Assembly: GCF_947172395.1 (NCBI RefSeq)
Contig: NC_069094.1
Location: forward strand, 2,254,501 to 2,318,500
From: Bicyclus anynana
Taxonomy: Eukaryota; Arthropoda; Insecta; Lepidoptera; Nymphalidae
Direction of reading: 5' to 3'
DNA length: 64,000 nucleotides
Both the position numbers and the translations under genes were made by a program. This document shows positions 1 through 11,026 of this stretch, piece after piece. The notes beneath the pieces are model-generated. The model was not told the DNA's origin. It did no database searches and saw only the letters and a list, made by a program, of their open reading frames with translations. Within the stretch, counting starts at the first letter, position 1; each line of letters begins with the position of its first letter.

Positions 1-233
1 TCCCCCGCGTGGTTTCCGTTCCCATAAGAATACGGTGATAGTAGGTATATAACCTTTCTCTAAATGGGCTTTCTAACACTGAAAGAAATTTTCAAATCGG
101 ACCAGAAGTTCCTGAGATTAGAGCGTGCAACCAACCAACCAACCAACCAACGAACGAACGAACGGACGGATGGACGGACGGACGAACGAACGAACGAACG
201 AACTTTACAGCTGTATAATAATAGTATAGATTG
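1..233 (-). mobile_element. HEL-D Helitron-like non-autonomous element, copy 1 (cut by window edge)
   Basis: The sequence matches five other copies in this window (16065, 17363, 27367, 27745, 27864). Shared landmarks are the CGCGTGG...GTTCC start, a block reading ACCTTTCTCTAAATGGGC, the block TCAAATCGGACCAGAAGTTC, and the end TATAATAATAGTATAGATTG. In the opposite orientation complete copies end with a GC hairpin followed by CTAG, the expected 3' end of a Helitron-like element. The hairpin end lies off the window. No coding capacity. The Helitron assignment is inference from end structure. Confidence 0.6.
126..202. repeat. Compound tetranucleotide microsatellite CCAA / CGAA / CGGA
   Basis: Runs of AACC, then AACG, then GGAC-type units, then AACG again. 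It sits exactly where other HEL-D copies carry a short AAAC run (CAACCAAACAAACAAAC), so it probably grew from that run. Confidence 0.85.
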
Positions 234-844
234 ATACAACAGGAGTCAATTCTAAGTTCTATGCCAGTTCTTTTCAGTAGAATCATGTATTTTGTAAATA
301 AAGACATTTTCAAATTTGATTTCTGTTTAATATTTTGAATTATTCAAACTAAAAAATATTCGTATTTTGAAAATACATGATCTAGTAAAATGTTGCAGAT
401 AAACGAAACTTTACTTACTCGAAAGCAATATGAAACGTGTTCGGCCATACAAATAAACGTCCGTACAAATAATTGGGACATACACGAAACAGCCCAGATC
501 CCTGAGGATACGTACACTGGAATGGATGGATATGAATAAAATTCAATACAATATAGGTAGCATGAAATATAGCATTATTAGCTTACGTTTATTTACCGTA
601 TATGTAACAAAATGACCATAAACAGTTATGGTATAATAGAATATTTATCCTCTCGAAAACGAGACGACTCAAACAAATACTCGTAGATGGGTGCATGGAT
701 AGCAAGTAAATTGACAATCATTTTGTAAACCATTTCAATCAGTTATTTATATGCGTAACTAGGAAACTTTGGAAAAACTTTGGAAAGGGTTCCAAATTAT
801 GATTATAATGTTTTACTTTAAGTTTGAAGCAAATGATAGAGTAC
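234..844. other. AT-rich stretch, nothing recognised
   Basis: No convincing coding signal, tRNA-like box or copy of a local repeat family was seen. Reading frames are short and have the amino-acid bias expected of AT-rich noise. Confidence 0.5.
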
Positions 845-990
845 CTATTTATTTTATTTATTAATACTTTATTGCACAAAACAAAAACAACAATAGAGAA
901 AACAAAAAAAACATAGAAAACAAGTATGTGCAAAGGCCTTATTGCTTATAGAAATATCTGCCAGACAACCTTTGAATAAAGGAATTAATG
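845..990 (-). mobile_element. LINE 3' end fragment
   Basis: Reading the minus strand, a block containing GCCAGACAACCTTTGAATAA (mirrored here near 959-978) and a GGCCTTATTGCTTATAG block is followed by an AATAAAGTATTAATAAATAA-like tail. This layout resembles a common lepidopteran non-LTR 3' end that I know from memory. It is 5'-truncated and non-coding. The family cannot be assigned from the sequence alone. Confidence 0.4.
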
Positions 991-1389
991 TAATTAAATG
1001 CGGGATAGTGCAACAAAAGAAAAAAAGGTATATTTATATATATACTACATGTATAAATATAAAATATAAATAATAAATATGTTTTCATTATATTGTAATA
1101 TAAAATAAAATAAATAAATATATATAAAATAAACATGTACTGTAATACCTGTGTATGAGTAATAATTATATAGAAACTACAAATTACAACTAGACAAGTA
1201 ATATTTGAATAAACGACTTTTAAAAGTTCCCAGTGTCTTATTACCTATTTTCCTTTTACTATTAAATTTTTTCTGGTACATAACATTTTCTTCGAGTTAA
1301 TATTATATTTATTAAGTTATGATAAATAAATATGGACAACACTAGTTTAGTTTAAATTCTAATAAAAGTAATGATAATAATATTTCAAA
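991..1389. other. AT-rich stretch, nothing recognised
   Basis: Dense A/T runs with TATATATA-like stretches. No feature is supported. Confidence 0.5.
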
Positions 1390-2049
1390 GTATATTCCGT
1401 TCCTGCCCACAACGTAATGCTAAATGACGTTGTACTTCCTTTGAATTTTAAATATCACTAACATAGAGTCATTTCAAAGCATTTACATAGAATAGCTGTT
1501 GGACAGACACCTCATAATGATATCTATGTAACACAAAATATTAATTTGTACAAACGAAAAAGAGATTTAAACCCACGTCTTACCAGACACGGGCATAAGT
1601 TAGTTATTTCTGCATATCGTCTCCAAAGAGTAAAAAAATCTTTTGTAGGTTTGGGTGTCCTCTTCTATAACAAGATTCCCAAGACTGTGATGGACCTGCC
1701 AATGCATAGCTTTAAGCAATGTGTTAAAAAACATTTGCTTTGCTTTCGAGGTTACTACACCATTGATGAGTTCCTTAATGATAAAGATGCTTGGAGGCCG
1801 TTGGATCAGCTTCCACCTTCACACAGGAAGTAAAACTATAAGAAATTGTAATGTTGTCATCAATTTTAAATTATAATATTATTGTATGATTTTTTTAAAA
1901 GAGCAACTGTTGAGTTTCTTGCCGGTTTCTTCTCAGCAGAATCTGCCTTCCGAACCGGTGGTAGAATCTTTACAAATAGTCAACTGACGTATCAAAAGTG
2001 CTTGTAAACTGACCCTACTTGAAATAAATGAATTTTGAATTTTGAAAAT
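1390..2049 (+). mobile_element. CR1-like LINE, 3' part with UTR
   Basis: It covers the ORF2 end above and a 3' UTR carrying GTTGAGTTTCTTGCCGGTTT, CAGAATCTGCCTTCCGAACC, GGTGGTAGAATCTTTACAAA and a terminal AATTTTGAATTTTGAAAATT repeat. The same UTR blocks recur at 23041-23197. A short ATTTTGA-type tail instead of poly(A) is typical of CR1-group elements. The 5' boundary is approximate. Confidence 0.7.
1462..1833 (+). pseudogene. CR1-like non-LTR retrotransposon, C-terminal end of ORF2 (5' truncated)
   Basis: An open frame from 1462 (after TAA at 1459) to TAA at 1831 reads about 123 codons. The segment SFVGLGVLFYNKIPKTVMDL, then KQCVKKHL, then YYTIDEFLNDKDAW is the typical extreme C-terminus of lepidopteran CR1-type LINE ORF2 proteins (family pattern from memory). 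Endonuclease and reverse transcriptase domains are absent, so this is a dead 5'-truncated copy, not a gene. A related, more decayed copy lies at 22895-23197 and shares YNKIPKTV-DLP. The TTG at 1546 is not a meaningful start, because the frame simply continues from upstream. Confidence 0.75.
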
Positions 2050-2955
2050 TTGAGAATCTACCGTCATTTACTGTTTCAAACATTATGAGTGGGAATTATA
2101 ATCTACAACGTAAAAAAAAAATCTATAACGTAAAAAAAAAAAAAAAAACACCAATATACATTACATACATTTATTTATTTAGCGTTTCATGCACTGAAAT
2201 ATAATTAAAAATATACTGAAATATTGCCGTAGTATAAAAGGATTTTGTTTTAAATGTCTATTGTCTCTATTATATTAAATACCAAAAAAGTATTATATAC
2301 CAACTATTAATATATTAACTGTAAGTATTATTACATAACCCTACTGCAAATAATGTATTTTATCTTCTTTTTTAGATCTTATACTGCATTGTTGCTCATC
2401 TGCAATCGATTCTATTATAAGTATTGTAACCTGATGTACTGTTATATTTTGACTTTAATTATTTTTTACCATTTTACTACTAATAAGCTGTTACCTTAAG
2501 TGTAAATAGTTTAATGACCAAAGTAAAAATAATTTTGATTGAGTTATGTATTTTTGTGACTTTGACTTTGCTATTATATGTTTTCTCTCAAGGAAGCTAC
2601 TCTGTGGTCGCGCACCGCGATGCCACGGAAATAGTGACTGAGACTGAACTGGGTCGCTTTGTAAATTCTTGCACTTACATTACTTCCCTATATATTTATT
2701 ATTCTACACTATTTTTCACTTAGATGCACACTAAAGTGCTTAAAGAAAAAAACAAGTTAACGCTTGACTGCGACATGTATTTAATAAGCCATAAATACTA
2801 ATAATAAATACGTACGACTGTACGTCTGTCTGTTAACTTTCACGGATATGGATGAACTTTTGGTATACAGATAAAATTGATTTACTAATGCGTGAACGCT
2901 CATAGTACCACTAGTACTCCTTTTGTGAGTCGAAATAAAAGGTTTTTATTTATTT
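2050..2955. other. AT-rich stretch with two A-runs
   Basis: A-runs at about 2112-2121 and 2131-2148 separated by ATCTATAACGT, a short local duplication. Nothing else recognised; the 69-codon frame at 2514 has no recognisable content. Confidence 0.45.
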
Positions 2956-3550
2956 ATTATTTATAGAACACCAAACAACCTTGGTCAAAACACCTTGGTC
3001 GCAAAGGTTAGGCGACCAGGCCAATGCGATGTTCATGCAGTAGGTTATCTCCTACCGAGAGTGTCGGGTAGGGATACAGGTCTCAAGACTTGGCCTCCTT
3101 GTATTATATGAGTAAGGCGCGGGGAACTTTGCTGTCACGGTGATGTCTTCCAGCCCCGTTCAGGGCTGAGGCATCTTAGTCGAGTTTGCTTGTTCGCTGG
3201 AGCGATGTCATATCCGGTAGTTTATCTCGTGCTGGTACGGTGGCCACCCTGCGCCAGAACGGTATCTTGTCCAGTATTTCGTTATTTTTTCCACCAGATA
3301 ATCATATGGTTTCTTTAGTTAACCTGATAATGCAGCCACTGGTCGTGTTTGTGGTCGCGTGGTGCATTAGCTTCCTTACTTAACCACTTGCTACAATAAA
3401 TCCAGGGTTGTCACTGACAGAAAAAGAACCCCGTAGTTAGAGCAGAGTAATAATGGATTTATTAATTCCACCGCGCCTTATTGCGTGCTCTTTAACGCCG
3501 CCTCCGTTGTGATTAATGATTTCGTGTTCCCTTTATTTTAGTTGGTGATT
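2956..3550. repeat. GC-richer block of unknown nature, probably transposon-derived
   Basis: This block is clearly richer in G/C than its flanks and starts after a TTTATTTATTTATT-like run. It reads like a decayed transposon segment (for example TTTAACGCCGCCTCCGTTGT near 3491), but no second copy exists in the window and frames are short. I could not assign it. A minus-strand LINE 3' end is one possibility, given the TTTAT run at its left edge. Confidence 0.3.
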
Positions 3551-3696
3551 GTTTTCGGATTTCTTGGTTAATGGATGGTATATGATACATAATATAACAC
3601 ACTCGTGTGTTTGCTTTATAAGTTTTTTATCTACTACAGGGTCAGGCCTCCCTCCTTATAGGTGAGTGTATATGAAGTCCAGACAAATGCAAGTTA

Positions 3697-3925
3697 GCAT
3701 TTTTTTTTTATTCTTTACAAGTTAGCCCTTGACTACAATCTCACCTGATGGTAAGTGATGATGTAGTCTTAGATGGATGCGGGCTAACTTGTTAGGAGGA
3801 AGATGAAAATCCACACCCCTTTCGGTTTCTACACGGCATCGTACCGGAACGCTAAATCGCTTAGCGGTACGTCTTTGCCGGTGGGGTGGTAACTAGCGAC
3901 GGCCGAAGCCTCCCACCAGCCTAAA
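3697..3925 (-). mobile_element. SINE-B copy 1, head missing
   Basis: On the minus strand this runs from a CTGGTGGGAGGCTTCGGCCG block through GATTTAGCGTTCCGGTACGA and ATCACTTACCATCAGGTGAG to the tail CTTGTAAAGAATAAAAAAAA. The tRNA-like head with A and B boxes is absent. It aligns well with full copies at 10160, 31722, 47508 and 58467. Confidence 0.85.
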
Positions 3926-4574
3926 ATAACCTTATAACCACTATCAATATGGTAATAATCAGTATAATAATGATCAGGTCCAATACGTCTCGAAGGCAGT
4001 TGTAATACCAGAGAACTTAATTTAAAATTTCATAGAAAAAAATTGAGCTCGGTATCTTATAGCCTCAATTGAACCCAACCTTTTCCAACTCAAGGCAATT
4101 CAACGGAATCGAAGTCAACAAGACAGTTATTTATATTTTATTACACAATTGAGTATTGTATGTATACAATAAATAAACAATAGCAACACAATATTACACA
4201 TTTACTGACACACAATACCTACTTACACAAAATAATATTCCTATCGCAAAACGTGAGCGATATTTTATTGTCATTTTAAACTAAACGTGCGAAACGCGAT
4301 ATGACAAGACCCATGTATAAACAAAACAAGTGGCTCCAAGTTCCCACGTCCCTGCGGGATCCCCGTGTTAAGATAAGATGTACCGACTGGGGACCTGCCT
4401 GTACGCGATGTGGGATGATGTAGGAAATAGTGGTGATTAATATTAATGACTTTGTATAATGTTATCCCGAAAATAAGGGCTAATTTTCACGTTAATTGGC
4501 AAGACTTTGAGAATGCAATTAACCCTCCATAGCCCAGTGGATAATGGTGGATTACATATCATCAACACCCAAAA
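3926..4574. other. No gene recognised
   Basis: Mixed AT-rich sequence with some GC-richer patches (4310-4420). It shows no repeat-family copy, no long frame and no RNA gene signal. Confidence 0.4.
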
Positions 4575-4720
4575 ACAAACTTTTAGAGAAAAAAATTCAA
4601 CCGATTTCAAAAGCATAATAACGTACCCATAGGTAGAAAACTACCAGCTGATCAGTTTGGAGGCCGTGCTAACTCGGTTATGTACTAATAAAAGCCGTTT
4701 AGAAATGTCATAAAAATTTT
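4575..4720 (+). mobile_element. FB-family left-end fragment
   Basis: AAAAAAATTCAACCGATTTC, then CAGCTGATCAGTTTGGAGGC and a GTGCTAACTC block, resemble the left arm of the FB element at 40187 (ATTCAACCGACTTCCAA, then CTGATCAGTTTGAAGGCGG, then GTGCCAAGCC). It is diverged and lacks the inverted second arm. Confidence 0.55.
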
Positions 4721-4884
4721 GGTTTTTCAGGCAGTTCTTTCATTAATAGTAACGGTTTAGATTAACACGACACCGACTTAGCATACGCACAAGCGTAGAT
4801 TTAAGGAATCCCTTTAGAACAGAGACCTCGAGGTGTTACCTCTACTACGAAATTATGGTACACTCACTGTCGCTGCTACCCGTC

Positions 4885-5037
4885 ACTTCTTCTTCTTCTT
4901 CGACCTCGCCTTGTCCCATTTATAAGGTCGGCTTTCCCAATCATGTGGCGCCATTTGCTACGCTCCTTTGAGTCATTGTCTGACAGGACCTTACAGACCT
5001 TCGGTAACCACGTTATTGGTGGTCTCCCTTTCCCCCA
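4885..5037 (-). pseudogene. RTE-like LINE remnant, C-terminal end of endonuclease-reverse transcriptase
   Basis: The minus strand reads WGKGRPPITWLPKVCKVL, then SDNDSKERSKWRHMIGKADL, then a basic run. The GRP...TW...DRxxWRxMIxxAD pattern is the familiar C-terminal tail of insect LINE-encoded endonuclease-reverse transcriptases. Only about 50 codons survive, so this is a relic. The exact LINE family is not determined. Confidence 0.65.
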
Positions 5038-5189
5038 CTTCTCAGTATCCATGGAAAGGCACTTTTTTACGACATGGTCATCTGGTCTTCATATCACATG
5101 ACCAAACAAAGTCAAACCCTCTAGCGTTCAAACTAGTTACAGTAGACTTTGCTTCGGTAGGTAAAATAAAAAAGTAGTTATCGCCGCGT

Positions 5190-5560
5190 TGCAACGACTT
5201 GCGATATAAGGCGCCCGTCGTACGGACGGCTTCAGTTCAGTGTGATCGTGGCGTTCGAGTCGTCCACATCTCTTGTTGTGTAATTCTTTATGGGTTACTT
5301 GGGATAGGCGGGGAGAGTGACTTGAGTGGAAAAGGGGAGTGTTTGTTAACAGTCAAAGGATCCTTTAACCCTACACACAAAGTTTACAAGTGCGTGACTT
5401 CACTCAAGGTCATTCTCTGCCATTCTAGGGTCTTATTTTGGTTACAGTTTGATTTGTTAATTAAGTTGTCCTGACAAATGTTGTGAATCATAACCTTTGT
5501 TCGACATTAGTTTTCTTATTTTTGTAATCACTTCTGAGTTTGCTAAAAAAATGTATAAAA
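5190..5560 (+). repeat. REP-G copy 1, unclassified interspersed repeat
   Basis: The segment shares ordered blocks with 45050-45290: CGTACGG followed by GTG..., then TTTGTTAATTAAGTTRTCYTG, TTGTTGTGAAT, TTTAGTTTTMTTAT and CACTTCTGAGTTT. A third, short copy of the last part is at 12232-12297. The two long copies keep similar spacing, so they come from one element. No coding content; LTR-like or MITE-like origin is undecided. Confidence 0.55.
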
Positions 5561-6305
5561 TTGGTAGGGCCCCCTTATCATGCGCGCAGTATAACAAATG
5601 CGATGCACACACCAAACCCCACCAGACGTATTTAAGTCAGAAATTAAACACAAGCGCAAACGTTGGCGACGCGACGCATTTAAAAGACGTGGCTTCACTT
5701 TGGCTATACCTCGGGGGGAATACCCGAGTTAAGATAAATTATTCCGACGTCTGTATAACAGTCAGCCGTGAGAAGGGATACGAAGGTGCGGTGGGGGTGA
5801 GTGGGAAATGGTTCATATACGGATGCTTTTATTAATATTAATGATCCATTAGTGCGTTAGTTAGATTTACTTCGGCGTTTATGGGTTACCGTGCTACTTT
5901 GGGGGTTTCTTTTTGCGTGAAATTGTCCACTGTAAGTATAGTGGTAAAGCTTTTTGTGATAGTATCGTTCAGGACGTACTACTGCCACCTATAGTTCTGC
6001 TAGCAAGCAGCGTTACTTTGTTTATTTCTGAAGGCTATGCTAGCTGGTACAAGCACACTCGGCTTATTAAAAACTACGAGTACATCTCAGGTTGATGGAC
6101 ACGAGGCGACACTTGTAGGACGTGTTCTTTGAATGTCCTGGGACGTGTTGCTCTACTTACTCGTATAGTTGATTTTTTCCACTTACCTTCAAGTGGGCCA
6201 ATTGTCTGTCAAATAATATTGTAAAAAAGTCACTAGAAAACCCTGGCTGAATTACTTGTGAGCTCTTCTCAGGCATATTCTGAGTTTGAAAAACTCAGTT
6301 TGCTA
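5561..6305. other. No gene recognised
   Basis: It contains a 112-codon open frame (5497-5835) that begins without ATG and resembles no family. A short hairpin, CTGAGTTTG/AAAACTCAG-like, is at 6281-6299. Nothing else is supported. Confidence 0.4.
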
Positions 6306-6690
6306 CATAAGAGCGGGGTCACACGATCACACGACGACAAGGGGGGGTTGCAGCGGCGGTGCGGCGTCGGAGCGGCGTCGCTGCGTCGTCTTACATAGAA
6401 GTCTTACATAGAAGTATCTGTGGCATGTTACACGATGCGCTCCGGCGCCGCACCGGACTTGCAATCACCGAGACGATGCGGGGAGGGGTGAATGCGTTGC
6501 GACGTCGGAGCGGCACCGCTCAGTTGTTTATGCGTCACAACTTCACAAGGATTTACAGACTGTCCAACGCTGCTACGGCGCTGCTGCGACATAACAAGGT
6601 TGCGGCGCTGCACCGCTCGTGTGCCCGCTGATACGGTGAAATCTTTGCGATGCGGCGCCGCAACGCATCGTGTGTCTTCAGCCTAACATA
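6306..6690. repeat. GC-rich quasi-palindromic island, possible DNA-transposon remnant
   Basis: GCGGCG/CGCCGC-type motifs recur (for example GCGGCGTCGGAGCGGCGTCG near 6360, CGGCGCCGCACCGG near 6442, GCGGCGCCGCAACGC near 6651). The left edge has GGGGTCACACGATC and the right edge GCATCGTGTGTCTTC, which are roughly inverted. Frames on both strands are open here only because stop codons are AT-rich. I read it as a non-autonomous DNA transposon with a GC-rich core, not a gene or promoter island. Confidence 0.4.
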
Positions 6691-8350
6691 ACGCTTATAA
6701 AAATGCGTACATAATGTTTATAATAAGATAACTTAATTTGACTTTGACTGTGGTAAATAATCAAGTTGCCAGACAAAACAACCCTTTGAAAAGCGATCAC
6801 GGTACCAGATAACACAGATCAAGTAATTTAATCACGGTTGAGAAATGAATTCGGAATGAGAAAACTTCTCCCTTCTCTTTTTTTCACCCTTCCCCTCTAT
6901 ATCCACAATTTGATCACAGTTACTGCTGTTTACCTCCAGTTGTGGAATTATTTTGTACAATTGTTTTCTTTGTAACAATTTGTTCTGTTATCTTAGGCTG
7001 AGTTTTCACCAGACTTGGAATTTTGGTTGTTTCTGGATTAGTTGAATGTTTTTGTTAGTAGAATTAATCTTGATAATATTTTGTGTTTACAATTAAAAAA
7101 ATATTTTTGAAGTACCTACTCTTAAAGGAGATTAAATAAACTATAGATATATATAATAGATACTTACCACAATATACTATTATACTAGCATCGTACCATA
7201 ACGCAGGTCACTTGGCGGTATGTTTTATTGATAGGAAACTTAAGGTCCGAAGCTCACTCTCAAGATTGGTTTAGATGGTGATCTAAACAAATTCAATTTT
7301 CCTAATTGATCAGACTTCGATAATCTTTCCAAAATTGATGGAGAAATCTGTGATCATCCCTACATAAAAAAGATTTCTACACAATAGTGGAACACAGAAA
7401 TGCCTTCTTTTTAGGAGTGTTCGAATAATAGTTTTTAATTTCCTCAGAATTGATGGTAAGACAGCTTAACTTAGGTTCGTCTAGTTCATTTAGCAATTCT
7501 TCTTTCTTTCATTTTTATTTTTAAACTAAGATGCTTTTAGTAAATTAGCTTTTCTTAGAGTACTGGTAAAAGTATTTAACTAGTTAAGACTATTTAGTTT
7601 TTAATCCTTTTTCAGATGAGTTTAGGGTGAATGCTTAATCTTAAACGCAATTTTTGAGTTTTAGTTTTAGTTTTTTTTTTTTAAAGAAAACAAGTTAAAC
7701 AAAAGACCTGAAGACAATGCAATTCTACATTCATCTTACCATCCTCTAGTTACTATGAAACTCAGGTGAGTGTGTTAAGATCATAAGCAGGACAATCGTG
7801 TTTTTCAATTTATCTACTGAAATACAGCCAGGCCAACCAAAACTACAGATAAAAAATAAAATACTGAGGTTTTAGTTTTGTTTTTTTTTTTATTCTAATA
7901 GGCAAATCTTATTTTCGGCGTAGACAATAAATCAAATAGTAAAAAATTAGTTTGAATTAAATATTGTCATTTTTCAAATATAATTTTTCGACGTCTAAAA
8001 CCAATTACTTCCTCTAAACCCGCAGAAACAGAACAAAAAAATATAAAATAATAAAATGTTATTGCGTAAGCAATTTTTAATATCAAGGTATTACTGGCGT
8101 GAGGCGACCTACCGCCGATCAAATTAAATTTGGATGAGATTTTTGAAATTGCTATTTATTTGAGATTACTTCGAGTAATGTACAGAAGGCCTATAGCAGA
8201 CAGACATACTTCATTTTATGAAAACCTGAAGTTGGTCCTAAGCCCACCAAAGCCATCAGGGTCAAACTCCATAGCCTGTTACCGTAGATACTTACCTGGT
8301 AAGGTAAGGTAATGGTAGGAGCATGGGCTGAAAATCTCTCAGCCTTCATA
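6691..8350. other. AT-rich stretch with one SINE-B scrap
   Basis: At 7187-7228 a minus-strand SINE-B-like scrap (GCATCGTACCATAACG, then CACTTGGCGGTATG) is visible. The rest is T-run-rich sequence with no gene, RNA or repeat I can identify. Confidence 0.4.
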
Positions 8351-8351
8351 T

Positions 8352-8737
8352 TATACAGGGTGCTTGGGAATATTTCGCATAACTTCAAGGGGTTGAGAAG
8401 TCCACTTATAGGAGCCGAACTGCATATCTAATATTTTTTTTAACTAAATAATAAAAACTTTTTATGTTTTCATACAAAGTAATTCAAATAATTCCGTCTA
8501 TCCATGTAACACACGCCTTTATCTATCCTTGTGTTTTAAAATTTTAAAGTTTGGCTACGTCGGAATTATAAGGATGCGTGTATAGGATAAATTTTACGAT
8601 CTATGAAATATCTATATATAAATATTACTCCGAAAATATTAATTTTAGAACACATGTTTTTTGAACATTTTTAATTAGTTTTCGGTAAAGAATAAAACCC
8701 CAGATTTATGGGAAATACTCCAGCACTCTGTATAATG
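8352..8737 (+). mobile_element. MITE-M copy 1, Tc1/mariner-like ends
   Basis: The left end TATACAGGGTGCTTGGGAAT is answered at the right by ATACTCCAGCACTCTGTATA, which reverse-complements to TATACAGAGTGCTGGAGTAT. The ends are flanked by TA. The interior is AT-rich without coding capacity. A second copy in the opposite orientation lies at 30488-30822, sharing ATTTTAGAACACATG, a TTCGGTAAAGAATA block and ATTATAAGGATGCGT. Confidence 0.75.
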
Positions 8738-8897
8738 AGATGTGTCTGGCTATCGCAGGCTCTTGTAATATGTAATAAAATAATGCGGAGGTTTCGCTTT
8801 GCGACCACTGGCTTGTCAGGGGTCACTAATTTGCTTTTTATTGTCATTGTAAAAAGCTTTATGTTTAAAAAATGTTTATGACTTCTTGTTTATTTTT

Positions 8898-9150
8898 AGG
8901 GTTCTGAGTCGGAATCTAAATTAATAAATCCAAATTTTTCTATGTCGGTCTATCAAGACCCTTGTTTCTCAGTAACACGTTTAATTTTTTTGAATTTTAA
9001 AGAATAAACGCCTACTCATGGTAAGGTTAAGTAATGGTTAGGTTTCATAGCGATGAAAATATATATATTTTTTAAAAAATTCAATTTCCCTGTTTCTAAG
9101 TATGAAGATCCTTCTTTCACTTTAACCTGTAAAGGGATCAGCCTTAAATT
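8898..9150 (+). repeat. REP-H-like repeat, diverged
   Basis: AGGGTTCTGAGTCGGAA followed by GTCGGTCTATCAAGACCCTT and TTTCTCAGTAACACG resembles the abundant lepidopteran repeat that begins with AGGGTTCCGTA (copy at 63648). It is diverged and lacks a clear right end. Confidence 0.45.
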
Positions 9151-9934
9151 AGTAAGTACCCGAAAATTGTTTCTGTGGTCAATTGAATAATAGTGAATAC
9201 GGAATCACGTGACTTATGAATCACTAAGAGTAGCTAGTTGTCTAAATTTCGTATTTATTATGTCCACTAGCAAATGTCAAAATTAATGAATTAGTCTGAT
9301 ACTTTGCATCATTGACATCTGATAGAGATGAAACCTAAGCTAAAGCCTATAAACAATGATATTTTATACTAGAGATACACTGGCGCATCAAAACTGAGGC
9401 GGACAAATGTGTATAATTGTCTTAATTTCATTTAGTCGCGTAATAACGAACGTTATTAAAACAAATAATATCTAAATATCGTCTACAATGTCCAATTGTG
9501 TGTCCAAGAAGTGTATAAACTATTTATACATAATTATATAATGGAAATAAAGACAAAATTGTACATCTGCGCACTCAGTGCTGTAGCTAATTATATGCTA
9601 ATTAAGTATTCGGATTACTTTTTGCGGTGATTTTGTAGGCACGTAAACTATCTATAGTATAAAATTGCCTATAAAGCCAGCTATAAAATTTCTTCAAACC
9701 TCAAAATAGTGGATGAATTATCGGGTGCCTCAATATTTCATCTGAACGTCAAATAGCTTGAGGCAGGAATGCCAGCGTCTGGCACGGAGTTGGAGATTTA
9801 ATCGAAACGTCAATTAAATTGCAACCGTCTTATAAGTAAGCGGGGGTCGGAATTGTTTGAAAAGATAGCGAATAGTTTGAGTTCCACTTAAATTTTGTCT
9901 TTAGTTGCATAGTCGTTTATTTTTTTTTTAATAT
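9151..9934. other. No repeat or gene recognised; possibly single-copy
   Basis: The 9690-9860 part has a more balanced base composition and matches nothing else in the window. A conserved non-coding element is possible but not shown. Confidence 0.35.
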
Positions 9935-10115
9935 GCTGATCGTAGTTTGCCTTCGAACGCAAGGCGTAGGTGTAGAACGCAGTCTTACCAACTGCATCAA
10001 AGCGATCATCAAAAGGTGATGAAGTCTTAACTTGAACTGGCCTGGGAATTGAACGCAGAAATTATAACCAAAGTGACAATTGTATAGTGTCGTCTATCAG
10101 TCAAGATAATAATTT
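9935..10115 (-). mobile_element. Old SINE fragment (tRNA-like head)
   Basis: On the minus strand there is a degraded B-box-like TGCGTTCAATTCCCAGGCC (10039-10058), followed by a poorly conserved body. This resembles the diverged SINE heads at 13829-13895 and 46224-46290. Confidence 0.3.
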
Positions 10116-10159
10116 AGGAGTGTACAACAATTACTTTTAACAGCTAGGCCTGAGGTAAC

Positions 10160-10480
10160 TTTTTTTTTTATTGTTAACAAGTTAGCCCTTGACTACATTC
10201 TCACCTGATGGTAATTGATGATGTAGTCTTAGATGGAAGCGGGCTAACTTGTAAGGAGCAGGATGAATATCCACACCCCTTTCGGTTTCTACACGGCATC
10301 GTACCGAAACGCTAAATCGCTTGGCGATACGTCTTTCCGGTAGGGTGGTAACTAGCCACGGCCTTCCACCAGCCAGACCTGGACCAATTAAGAAAATCTC
10401 AATCTGCCCAGCCGGGGATCGAACCCAGGACCTCCGTTTTGTAAATCCACCGCGCATACCACTGCGCCATGGAGGCCGTC
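10160..10480 (-). mobile_element. SINE-B copy 2, full length
   Basis: The minus strand starts GACGGCCTCCATGGCGCAGT (A box) and continues GGTATGCGCGGTGGATTTAC, then GGGTTCGATCCC (B box), the conserved body, and the tail GTTAACAATAAAAAAAAA. It is probably transcribed by RNA polymerase III from the internal promoter when intact and depends on a LINE for mobility. Directly abutted by SINE-A copy 1 at 10488. Confidence 0.9.
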
Positions 10481-10487
10481 AACTTTA

Positions 10488-10793
10488 TGTCATCATCATC
10501 ATTAACGCATATTCGGCTCTCTGTAGAGCACGAATCTCCTGCCAAAATTATAGGAGTTCGGCTAAGTCCACCATGCTGGACCTATGCGGATTGGAAAATT
10601 TCAGACACGTAGAAAATTAAGAAAATGTTCGTTATACATGTTTTCTTCTTAAGTGTTCTTTCACCGTTGTAGACACGCGATATTTAATTTCTTAAAATTC
10701 ACATAACTGAAAAGTTGGTGGTGCAATGGTGCATGCTCTAGACTTGATTCAAACCTTCTCCCTTCGAATTAAAGGCAGTGGTCATAGACTTAG
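10488..10793 (-). mobile_element. SINE-A copy 1, diverged
   Basis: The left edge CATCATCATCATTAACGC is the reversed GAT tail. The body (GCGGATTGG, CACGCGATATTTAATTTCTT, AACTGAAAAGTTGG) matches other SINE-A copies with many changes. The B box is degraded (CTTGATTCAAACC on the plus strand). Confidence 0.75.
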
Positions 10794-11026
10794 GTATTCA
10801 GCATATTAGGTAGGACGAATTCTAAGCGTGCTATTACGGAAACAACGTTGAATTACCGCTGCAGATTATTCACACAAACAGAAAACACAAAGCACAACTC
10901 ATGACTTATTTGGTATCTGTTCGAACAATTCATCGTCAAAATAGAACACAAAATAGGCTCGATACGATACGCGTTCATATTTCATAAGACAAAAGCATAC
11001 ATCGATCGATAGTCGATAAATGGATA
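10794..11026. other. No feature recognised
   Basis: AT-rich sequence, including AATCTGCAGCGG-type scraps. Nothing supported. Confidence 0.35.

Noticed and set aside
5497..5835. 112-codon frame next to REP-G
   Set aside because: No ATG at the start and no recognised motif; it may be part of a decayed element but coding cannot be supported.
6359..6686. Overlapping frames on both strands in the GC-rich island
   Set aside because: Frames are open in several phases because stop codons are rare in GC-rich repeats; the peptides are Arg/Ala-rich and repetitive.
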